Source: Hyphomicrobiaceae bacterium
GTDB taxonomy: Bacteria > Pseudomonadota > Alphaproteobacteria > Rhizobiales > Xanthobacteraceae
DNA: 64,000 bases
Assembly (NCBI GenBank): GCA_947472885.1
Contig: CANJBX010000002.1
Span: forward strand, 28,764 to 92,763
Reading direction: 5' to 3'
Position numbers and translations under genes: made by a program. The notes under the pieces were generated by a model, which saw only the letters and a list, made by a program, of their open reading frames with translations, was not told the origin of the DNA and did no database searches. Below are positions 9,108 to 16,344 of this stretch, in pieces. Positions within the stretch are counted from its first letter, which is position 1. Every line of letters begins with the position of its first letter.

Positions 9108-9899
9108 TCAGCCTTTGATCGCGACGATCTGCCCGCCATCGACCACCACGGTCGCGCCCGTCATGTAAGCGCCAGCGTCGGACGCCAGCAGCAGCAGCGC
9201 GCCATCGAGATCGCCCGCGTTGCCGAAGCGGCCCATGGGAATATCGCGCTTCATGTTCTGGCCGATGTCGCTGTTGAGAAAGTCGTGGTTGATCTCGGTA
9301 TCGAACCAGCCCGGCGCAATCGCATTGACGCGCACGCCCTTGAACGCGAGTTCGAGCGCCAGCGCCTTGGTTGCCTGCACGACGCCGGCCTTGGCGATGG
9401 CGTAAGCCGCCGTACCCTTGGACACGTTGAGCGCCAGCACGGACGCGGTGTTGACGATCGCGCCCCTGGCGTTGGCGGCGAGCATCCGCCGCGCGCCTTC
9501 CTGCGCGGTGAAGAAAACCGCATCGAGGTTGGTGCCGACGACGCGACGGTATTCCTCTTCCGTGATGTCGAGCGCGCGCGTCGAATGCGCGACGCCGGCG
9601 TTGTTGACGAGGATCGTCACCGTGCCGAAGGCTTTTTCGGCGGCATCGAATGCGCGTGACATGCTGGCGCGGTCGGTGACGTCGCCCTCGATGGCCGTGG
9701 CGACACCGCCCGCGGCTTCAATCTTCGCCTTCAAGGCTTCGATACGATCCTTGCGGCGCGCGACCAGTGCGACCTTTGCGCCGTTCGCGGCCAGCACCTG
9801 CGCAAAGCGTGCACCCAATCCGCTCGATGCGCCGGTGACCAGCGCGACCTTGCCGGTGAGATCGAAGATGTTTGCGGCTTTCATGGACAAAATCACCAT
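9108..9899 (-). CDS. SDR family NAD(P)-dependent oxidoreductase
   Basis: Short-chain dehydrogenase/reductase of 263 residues. The Rossmann cofactor motif TGASSGLG lies near residues 22-29, NNAG near 97-100, and the catalytic set is a serine in NTASVLA followed by YAIAK (Tyr-x-x-x-Lys) near 168-172. The C-terminus ends VVVDGGQIV, typical of classical SDRs. Substrate unknown. A second in-frame ATG at 9884 (MKAANIFDLTGK) is an equally plausible start; neither has a strong ribosome binding site. It converges with the lyase-like gene across the family A repeat. Confidence 0.9.
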   Translation of the reverse strand: MVILSMKAANIFDLTGKVALVTGASSGLGARFAQVLAANGAKVALVARRKDRIEALKAKIEAAGGVATAIEGDVTDRASMSRAFDAAEKAFGTVTILVNNAGVAHSTRALDITEEEYRRVVGTNLDAVFFTAQEGARRMLAANARGAIVNTASVLALNVSKGTAAYAIAKAGVVQATKALALELAFKGVRVNAIAPGWFDTEINHDFLNSDIGQNMKRDIPMGRFGNAGDLDGALLLLASDAGAYMTGATVVVDGGQIVAIKG

Positions 9900-10008
9900 T
9901 GGCTCTTCGTGAGGCAGATAGCCGCCCTACAAAAGCCAATGACAGTCAAAGACGCAATCGGTTTCACTGTCTCTTTTTGTGCTTGCGGGCTTTGGCGCGC
10001 CTCATGAC

Positions 10009-11046
10009 CTACATTCTCGGAATGAACCAAGCTCTGCCGGGTACCGGATCGACATAATTTTGCAGCCGCGGCTGTATGTCGTCGGGCGCGTCACCCGCAA
10101 GTACCTGACGAATATCCGCGATGACTTTGGGTGCCGTGCGCAAATAGCCATGCCCTGTATCGTCCTCGGCATTTTCCAGCGCAACCCTGGAACAGTCGAT
10201 CGACGTAATTTGCCCGGGGAGGTTGGCGAGATCTCTGGGTCCCCATATGCCGAGAGGTGCCCATCCTTTGTTCACGATCCTGCTCGCTGTCAGCGCCCAG
10301 TCAGAGCCGTAATAGTAGACAGCCACCTTCTTGGCGAGTTTGAGAAGCGGTGCGAGCGGCTTTCCTCTGGAAAGTGCATTATCGGCCTCGTCGGCCGCGA
10401 TCAGGATAGCGCCTTCGAACAGGTCCGATTTCACAATATTACTGTTCTTCGCATTTATGCGCTGAACAGCTTGCCCAAGGACATAGTTACCCATCGAATG
10501 GGCGACGATCTGCAGTATCGGTAATTCCGCTTTTTTCCGACTCACGAGAAATGTCAGCAGCTCGCGCAAAGCTGAAAGTGCAAACTGCGCCGACGCGGTC
10601 GCTTTTCGCTTGTCTGCTCTGTAATGGTCGATAGATATTTTTTCTACGTGCAAGGCCGGCCATGAAACGCAATATGCGCCGCTGACTTCATAAAGGTGCG
10701 CAAGGCGCGCGGTATCTTCAATCGCTTCCCTGAAATCGGTGTTGAACCCGTGAATGAATACAAGTCCGCGGCCCGGCGCGGATTTACGTTTCGAAGACGA
10801 GCCGGGCCCGCTGAGTTTACGCGCGTAGGCCGAGATGCCGTTTTCATCAACGAACTTACCTGAGCCCGGCCTGATCGGCGGTCCGATGATGATCGTCCCC
10901 ACGTCGATGCGCCACTGACCGCCGTATCGCACGACATCGACGGAGCCGTTCACATATTCCGTGTTGCCTCGCACCTCCGAACCGAAAATGTCCAACCCGC
11001 CGACGTAATTGCGATTGGTCGAAAACTGAACCTTGATGGTTGTCAC
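10009..11046 (-). CDS. Alpha/beta hydrolase of the DUF900 type
   Basis: A 345-residue serine hydrolase of unknown substrate. The oxyanion-side motif FIHGFNTDF is near residue 98, the nucleophile elbow AHSMGNY near 184-190, an acidic residue in AADEADN near 222 and a histidine in DTGHGYL near 302, giving a complete catalytic triad. There is no signal peptide, so it is probably cytoplasmic or associated with the envelope from inside. G+C is lower than in neighbours. It is separated by 75 bp from the TRAP permease gene downstream of which it does not obviously belong. Confidence 0.83.
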   Translation of the reverse strand: MTTIKVQFSTNRNYVGGLDIFGSEVRGNTEYVNGSVDVVRYGGQWRIDVGTIIIGPPIRPGSGKFVDENGISAYARKLSGPGSSSKRKSAPGRGLVFIHGFNTDFREAIEDTARLAHLYEVSGAYCVSWPALHVEKISIDHYRADKRKATASAQFALSALRELLTFLVSRKKAELPILQIVAHSMGNYVLGQAVQRINAKNSNIVKSDLFEGAILIAADEADNALSRGKPLAPLLKLAKKVAVYYYGSDWALTASRIVNKGWAPLGIWGPRDLANLPGQITSIDCSRVALENAEDDTGHGYLRTAPKVIADIRQVLAGDAPDDIQPRLQNYVDPVPGRAWFIPRM

Positions 11047-11121
11047 AGGCCCCTCCCCGATGATCGAAGGCCGCAGGATTACACAACCTATGGTTTTGTA
11101 AAAGGTATCCTGCTAGGGGCG

Positions 11122-12519
11122 TTACAACCGATGCGGCAACCAGGTCGCAAGCCCCGGCAGGAACCACAGCGCCACCAGCGCCAGCATCTGGATCAGCACG
11201 AACGGAATGATCCCGAGATAAATATCCATCGTGGTGATTTCCTTTGGCGCGACGCCGCGCAGGTAGAACAGCGTCGGGCCGAGCGGCGGATGGATGTAGG
11301 ACATCTGCAGGTTCATCGCGATCATGATGCCGAGCCAGACCGGATCGACGCCGGGCATCTTCAGCAATATCGGCGCGACAATCGGCACCACCACGAAGAT
11401 GATCTCGAAGGCGTCCATCACGAAGCCAAGCAGGAACAGCGCGAGCATCACGGCCAGCACCGCGCCTGACGTGCCGCCCGGCAGATCGGTCAGTGCGCGG
11501 TTGACGAGATCGTCGCCGCCGAAGCCGCGGAACACCAGGCTGAACAGGGTCGCGCCGATGAGAATGAGAAAGATCATGCTGGAAATCTGCGCCGTGCGTT
11601 GCAGCACCGGCACCATGACCTCGTTGATCCATGACGACTTCGCACCGGACCTGAAAACAGCGAGCAAAATCGCACCGACGGCGCCGATGGACGCCGACTC
11701 CGATGGCGTCGCGATGCCGCCCAGAATAGATCCCAGCACCGCGAGGATCAGCAGCAGCGGCGCGACCATGACGGCAGCGAGCCGCCGCGCCAGCGCGAAG
11801 CCATGCGGCGCATCCGGTTCGGGCGGAATCGCCGGCGAACTCTTGGGAAACAGCACCGCGACCGCGATCAAGAACAGCAGATACAGAAACACGAGCCCGA
11901 ACGCAGGAATGATCGCACCGGCGAACAGGTCGCTGACCGTCACCGTCTGCGGCGAGAACACGCCCTTCGACAATTGCGCCGCCTGATAGGCGTTGCTGAG
12001 TTGGTCGCCGAGCAACACCAGCACCGTTGCGGGCGGAAAAATCTGCGCCAGCGTCGCGGTCGCGGCGACCGTGCCTGCCGCCAGCCTTTTGTCATAGCCG
12101 TGCCGCAGCATGGTCGGCAGCACGATCAACCCCATCGTCACGGTCGTTGCGCCGACAATGCCCTTCGCCGCAGCGAGCAATACGCCGACCAGCAGCACCG
12201 CAATCGCAAGCCCGCCGGTGAACGTGCCGAACAGCCGGGCCATGGTCTCAAGCAAATCCTCCGCGATGCGCGAGCGTTCCAGCATCACGCCCATGAACAC
12301 AAACAGCGGGATAGCGATCAGCACATCGTTGGTGACGACGCCGAACACGCGCGGCGGCAATGCAAGCAGCAGCGAGATCGGAAAGATGCCGAACGCATCG
12401 CCGAGCAGCGCGAAGATGAGCGAAGTGCCGCCCAGGGTCAGCGCAACCGGGTAGCCGGCCATCAGCGCGGCGCACATGGCGGCGACCATGACGATAGCTA
12501 GGATTTCGGGAAGCGGCAT
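11122..12519 (-). CDS. TRAP transporter large permease (DctM family)
   Basis: Main membrane subunit of a tripartite ATP-independent periplasmic transporter, driven by a sodium or proton gradient and usually importing organic acids. The 465 residues are almost wholly hydrophobic with about a dozen helices. PVALTLGGTSLIFALLGD near the N-terminus and AVLLVGVLLAAAKGIVGATTVTMGLIVLP are typical of DctM. It lies 13 bp downstream of the small permease gene on the same strand. No periplasmic receptor (DctP or TAXI type) is found beside the pair. Confidence 0.93.
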   Translation of the reverse strand: MPLPEILAIVMVAAMCAALMAGYPVALTLGGTSLIFALLGDAFGIFPISLLLALPPRVFGVVTNDVLIAIPLFVFMGVMLERSRIAEDLLETMARLFGTFTGGLAIAVLLVGVLLAAAKGIVGATTVTMGLIVLPTMLRHGYDKRLAAGTVAATATLAQIFPPATVLVLLGDQLSNAYQAAQLSKGVFSPQTVTVSDLFAGAIIPAFGLVFLYLLFLIAVAVLFPKSSPAIPPEPDAPHGFALARRLAAVMVAPLLLILAVLGSILGGIATPSESASIGAVGAILLAVFRSGAKSSWINEVMVPVLQRTAQISSMIFLILIGATLFSLVFRGFGGDDLVNRALTDLPGGTSGAVLAVMLALFLLGFVMDAFEIIFVVVPIVAPILLKMPGVDPVWLGIMIAMNLQMSYIHPPLGPTLFYLRGVAPKEITTMDIYLGIIPFVLIQMLALVALWFLPGLATWLPHRL

Positions 12520-12532
12520 GGCTATTCCGCCG

Positions 12533-13045
12533 TTATTCTGGCTTGGCCGACAACACGCGGCACGCGCGGATCGCCTGCGCGAGCACCTGCAACGCCAGCA
12601 GAAGCGCGAATAACGGAATAAGCGTCTTCAAAAGCCAGACCAGCGGCAGGCCGCCGACCTCGCGCGACCGCTCGAGAATGGCCCATGACCGTGTGACATA
12701 AGGCAGCGAAAGCCAGATCAGCGCCGCCATGAACGGCAGCAGCAGCAGAATGGCGCCCAGAAGATCGACGCGCGCCTTCGCCCGTTCGGACATGCCGGAA
12801 TAGCAGATGTCGACGCGGACATGACCACCCGCCCACAGCGTCCACGCCGCCGTCATCAGGATCAACACTGCGTGAGCGTAAACGACTGATTCCTGAAGCC
12901 AAATCGAGCCAGTGCCGAACACATAGCGCAGCACGACCACCAGAAACTGCACGGCCACCATGACAAGTACGGCCCACGCCGCACCGCGGCCAACGGCGGC
13001 GTTCAGGCGGTCAATACGGTCGGCAACTGTGGTCAGCGGCATCAT
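12533..13045 (-). CDS. TRAP transporter small permease (DctQ family)
   Basis: Four-helix small membrane subunit that pairs with the large permease encoded just downstream. The 170-residue protein has helices near 20-42, 52-70, 95-115 and 135-157. The segment WLQESVVYAHAVLILMTAAWTL with the following RVDICYSGMSERAKA is typical of the family, although sequence conservation in DctQ proteins is low. The first two codons are both ATG (13045 and 13042). Confidence 0.88.
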   Translation of the reverse strand: MMPLTTVADRIDRLNAAVGRGAAWAVLVMVAVQFLVVVLRYVFGTGSIWLQESVVYAHAVLILMTAAWTLWAGGHVRVDICYSGMSERAKARVDLLGAILLLLPFMAALIWLSLPYVTRSWAILERSREVGGLPLVWLLKTLIPLFALLLALQVLAQAIRACRVLSAKPE

Positions 13046-13061
13046 GACTTCATCTTAGCCT

Positions 13062-13096
13062 TTTTGCGCGGGCGATGGATGTCTATAAGGTGCCGC
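13062..13096 (+). promoter_or_regulatory. Duplicated promoter-like block, copy 1
   Basis: A 35-bp segment that is 31/35 identical to 13833-13867. It holds TTTTGCGCGGGCG followed by GGATGTCTATAAGG; TATAAG fits a -10 hexamer, with only a weak -35 upstream. It lies about 50 bp ahead of the L,D-transpeptidase gene. Promoter function is an inference from position and duplication. Confidence 0.5.
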
Positions 13097-13148
13097 GCAA
13101 TGAAGTTCCCCCCAAGCCTGCCCTCCCACATCCGAAGGCTGTATCCCG

Positions 13149-13772
13149 ATGAGTGATCGCGAAGAATCCATGACCCACAAGCTGAGCCGCCGCACGATCC
13201 TCGCCGGCCTGCCGCTGCTGATGGCCGGTTGTGCCGGCGGCTATGGCCCGGTCAACGATGGCGGCTTCGCCACCCCGGCAGTCGATACTTCCAACCTCGA
13301 CTCCAGCCTGTTGCGTCAGGAAGTGGCGTGGAAGGGCGACGAGAAGCCCGGCAACATCGTCGTGAACATCCCGGAACGCCGGCTCTATCTGGTCATGGCG
13401 GGCGGGCGCGCCATGCGCTACGGCGTCGGCGTCGGCCGCTCCGAAGGCATGAACTTCCGCGGCAGCGCCATCGTCGGCCGCAAGGAGAAGTGGCCGCGCT
13501 GGACCCCGACAGCGAACATGATGGAGCACATCCCGCGCTACCGGAAGTTTGCCGGCGGCATGGGCGGCGGTCCCGACAATCCGCTTGGACCCCGCGCGCT
13601 CTATCTCTACCGCGACGGCGCGGACACCCACTTCCGCCTGCACGGCACCACCGAGCCGCAGACCATCGGCCAGGCCGTCTCGTCTGGCTGCATCCGCCTG
13701 TTCAACCAGGACATCATCGATCTCTATGATCGCGTCCCGGTCGGCGCGCGCGTGACGGTGATTCAGGCATAA
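13149..13772 (+). CDS. L,D-transpeptidase (YkuD domain) lipoprotein
   Basis: Peptidoglycan cross-linking enzyme forming 3-3 bonds, or attaching outer-membrane proteins to the wall. The YkuD catalytic motif is clear: HGTTEPQTIG with His near 165, then SSGCIRLFNQD with the nucleophile Cys near 181. The N-terminus has twin arginines in LSRRTILAGLPLLMAGC, so it is probably a lipoprotein with Cys near residue 28, possibly exported through Tat (inference). A second in-frame ATG at 13170 (MTHKLSRR) could be the true start. At 207 residues it is a single-domain member. Confidence 0.92.
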   Translation: MSDREESMTHKLSRRTILAGLPLLMAGCAGGYGPVNDGGFATPAVDTSNLDSSLLRQEVAWKGDEKPGNIVVNIPERRLYLVMAGGRAMRYGVGVGRSEGMNFRGSAIVGRKEKWPRWTPTANMMEHIPRYRKFAGGMGGGPDNPLGPRALYLYRDGADTHFRLHGTTEPQTIGQAVSSGCIRLFNQDIIDLYDRVPVGARVTVIQA

Positions 13773-13832
13773 AGCCAGCCACTACAAGCGTCTAGCGAAG
13801 CTATCGCGGCTTAACGGGCCAATCATGGCCCC

Positions 13833-13867
13833 TTTTGCGCGGGCGGCGGATGTCTATATGTTGCCGC
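13833..13867 (+). promoter_or_regulatory. Duplicated promoter-like block, copy 2
   Basis: Second copy of the 35-bp block described at 13062-13096, here with CTATAT at the -10-like position, close to the alphaproteobacterial housekeeping -10. It lies about 50 bp ahead of the CobW-family gene, the same distance as copy 1 keeps from its gene. Confidence 0.5.
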
Positions 13868-13916
13868 AACAGGCCGCCCCGGAATACGGGGCTCCGCAGC
13901 AGTTCAGAGTGTGACC

Positions 13917-14981
13917 ATGTCCGACAACAGCACCGCAGAAGCCGGCTCCGGCAAAATCCCCGTTACCGTCCTGACCGGCTATCTCGGCGCGGGCAAGACC
14001 ACCCTGCTCAACCGGATTTTGTCGGAACCGCACGGGCAGAAGTATGCGGTGATCGTCAACGAGTTCGGCGAGATCGGCATCGACAACGACCTCGTGGTCG
14101 GCGCCGACGAAGAAATCTTCGAAATGAACAACGGCTGCATCTGCTGCACCGTGCGCGGCGACCTCATCCGCATCATCGAAGGCCTGATGCGCCGCAAGGG
14201 CAAATTCGACGCCATCATCGTCGAGACCACCGGCCTCGCCGATCCGGCGCCCGTCGCGCAGACATTCTTTGTCGATGACGACGTCAAGGAGAAGGCGCGG
14301 CTCGATGCGGTCGTCACCGTCGCCGACGCGCTGTGGCTCAAGGACCGTCTCAAGGATGCACCGGAAGCCAAGAACCAGATCGCCTTTGCCGATGTGATCC
14401 TGCTCAACAAGACCGACCTCGTGGACGAGGGCGGATTGCGCGAAGTCGAGGCGCGCATTCGCGCCATCAACCCCTATGCGAAAATCCACCGCACCGAGCG
14501 TTCCAACATCGCGCTCGACAAGGTGCTGGGACAAAACGCCTTCGATCTCGACCGCATTCTCGACATCGAGCCGCAGTTCCTGAAGAGCGGCGACGATGAA
14601 GGTCATTCGCATGGTCACGATCATCACGATCACGCGCATGGCCATGACCACGATCACGGCGGCCTCAAGCACTATCACGACGAAGACATGCAATCGATGT
14701 CGCTCAGGACCGACAAGCCACTGGACCCGGACAAATTCCTCCCGTGGATGCAGGACCTTGTCGCCAAGGACGGGCCGAGCATCCTGCGCTGCAAGGGCAT
14801 TCTCTCGTTCAAGGATGACCCGGACCGCTTTGTGCTGCAGGGCGTCCACATGATCCTCGACGGCGATCACCAGCGGGCCTGGAAGGATGGCGAGAAGCGC
14901 GACAGCCGCCTCGTATTCATCGGCCGCGAATTGCCGCAGGACAGAATTCGCGAAGGCTTCGAAGCGTGCATCGCGCAGTGA
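13917..14981 (+). CDS. CobW-family GTP-binding metal chaperone
   Basis: G3E-family GTPase that delivers metal, most often zinc, to client proteins. The Walker A motif GAGKTTLLN lies near residues 23-31, the metal-binding CICC motif near 74-77, the switch region ETTGLADPAPV near 103-113, and NKTDLVDE as G4 near 162. A histidine-rich linker at about 228-258 carries repeated HxHDH units, followed by the CobW C-terminal domain. I start at the ATG at 13917; a GTG two codons earlier is in frame. I see no Zur box in front of it. A WD40 protein gene follows on the same strand. Confidence 0.93.
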   Translation: MSDNSTAEAGSGKIPVTVLTGYLGAGKTTLLNRILSEPHGQKYAVIVNEFGEIGIDNDLVVGADEEIFEMNNGCICCTVRGDLIRIIEGLMRRKGKFDAIIVETTGLADPAPVAQTFFVDDDVKEKARLDAVVTVADALWLKDRLKDAPEAKNQIAFADVILLNKTDLVDEGGLREVEARIRAINPYAKIHRTERSNIALDKVLGQNAFDLDRILDIEPQFLKSGDDEGHSHGHDHHDHAHGHDHDHGGLKHYHDEDMQSMSLRTDKPLDPDKFLPWMQDLVAKDGPSILRCKGILSFKDDPDRFVLQGVHMILDGDHQRAWKDGEKRDSRLVFIGRELPQDRIREGFEACIAQ

Positions 14982-15015
14982 CGTTGTTTTGTTGTTCCAA
15001 TCTCAAATCTCACTC

Positions 15016-15112
15016 GGCCTCATGCTGAGGAGCCCGCATAGCGGGCGTCTCGAAGCACGAGGCCGCCCATCCTTCGAGACGCAGCGCTTCGCGCTGCTCC
15101 TCAGGATGAGGC
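15016..15112. repeat. Palindromic intergenic repeat, family A copy 2
   Basis: About 97 bp beginning GGCCTCATGCTGAGGAGC and ending CTGCTCCTCAGGATGAGGC, with internal arms GCGTCTCGAAGCACGAGGCC and CATCCTTCGAGACGC. Same architecture as 8978-9078 but with different loop sequence. It separates the CobW gene from the WD40 gene. Confidence 0.88.
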
Positions 15113-15143
15113 GGAACTAACAACGGTGAAGTAGAACAAGAAC

Positions 15144-16145
15144 ATGACCGACGTTCCCGCCGACACCCCTTCCGTCATCGACCGCACGCAGCCCGTCGCC
15201 GTCGGCGAGCCAATCATCGCGGCGCATTTCATCGGCGACACCGCCGTGTTCGTGCTGGCGGAGGAAGCACTGGTATTCGCCGGCTCCAATGGCACGCAGC
15301 GCGTCGCGGTCCATGGCGGCGGCATCCTGGAAAGCGCAAGCGACGGCAAGCGCATCGTCACCGGCGGCGACGACGGCAAGGTCGTGGTCACGGACGGCAA
15401 GGGCGCCAGCATAACGATTGTCACGGATGCCAAGCGCCGCTGGATCGACCATGTCGCGGTCAACGCCGGCGCAATCGCGTGGTCGGCCGGCAAGCAGGCG
15501 TTCGCCAAGGCTGCAAAGGGCGACGAGAAGACGGTCGAGGCGCCCTCCTCCGTTGGCGGACTGGCATTCGCACCCAAGGGATTCCGCCTCGCCATCGCAC
15601 ATTACAACGGCGCGTCGCTGTGGTTTCCCAACGTCGCCGCAAAGCCGGAACTGCACGAATGGAAAGGCTCGCATGTCGGCGTGACCTTCAGCCCGGACGG
15701 CAAATTCCTTGTCACCGCGATGCAGGAGCCGGCCTTGCATGGCTGGCGGCTTGCCGACGACAAGCACATGCGGATGACCGGCTATTCCGCCAAGGTGCGC
15801 TCGCTGTCGTGGACGCCGGGCGGCAAATGGCTCGCCACGTCGGGTTCCACCCAGCTGATCCTGTGGCCGTTCGCGAGCAAGGACGGCCCGATGGGCAAAC
15901 AGCCGCAACTGCTGGCGCCGCGCGATACCAAGGTTGTGGTCGTTGCAGCGCATCCGACACAGGAAGTTGTCGCTGTCGGCTTCGACGATGGCGTCATCCT
16001 GCTGGTGCGGCTTGGCGACGGCGCGGAGGTGCTGGCGCGCAAGCCCGGTAATGCGGCAGTGTCGGCGCTGGCATGGAATACCACCGGCGCTATCGTCGTG
16101 TTCGGCACCGCCGACGGCGAAGCCGGCATCATCGACCTTACATAG
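15144..16145 (+). CDS. WD40 repeat protein
   Basis: Cytoplasmic beta-propeller scaffold of 333 residues, without signal peptide. Degenerate WD40 repeats recur about every 40 residues, for example GVTFSPDGKFLVTAM and VRSLSWTPGGKWLATSG, then SALAWNTTGAIVVFGTADGEAGI near the end. Such a gene next to a CobW GTPase suggests a shared role in metal delivery, but nothing in the sequence defines the partner. The gap to CobW is filled by a family A repeat, so cotranscription is possible but not certain. Confidence 0.85.
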   Translation: MTDVPADTPSVIDRTQPVAVGEPIIAAHFIGDTAVFVLAEEALVFAGSNGTQRVAVHGGGILESASDGKRIVTGGDDGKVVVTDGKGASITIVTDAKRRWIDHVAVNAGAIAWSAGKQAFAKAAKGDEKTVEAPSSVGGLAFAPKGFRLAIAHYNGASLWFPNVAAKPELHEWKGSHVGVTFSPDGKFLVTAMQEPALHGWRLADDKHMRMTGYSAKVRSLSWTPGGKWLATSGSTQLILWPFASKDGPMGKQPQLLAPRDTKVVVVAAHPTQEVVAVGFDDGVILLVRLGDGAEVLARKPGNAAVSALAWNTTGAIVVFGTADGEAGIIDLT

Positions 16146-16344
16146 GGTACGGCCGTAACATTATTGCCCCGGCGGCGGCGTTCCCTGGGCATAAGTTTTG
16201 CCGCACCTTTAAATAAAATTGCCCCGTGAGACCGCAATCATTGACCGCGAGGCGCAAAAAAGCTTCATCTAGCGCGCGGTGGATTCCTGCATCGGATTCC
16301 TCTGGGGGCCTCTGGTGGATCTGGACACGTCCAAACGGATAAGA

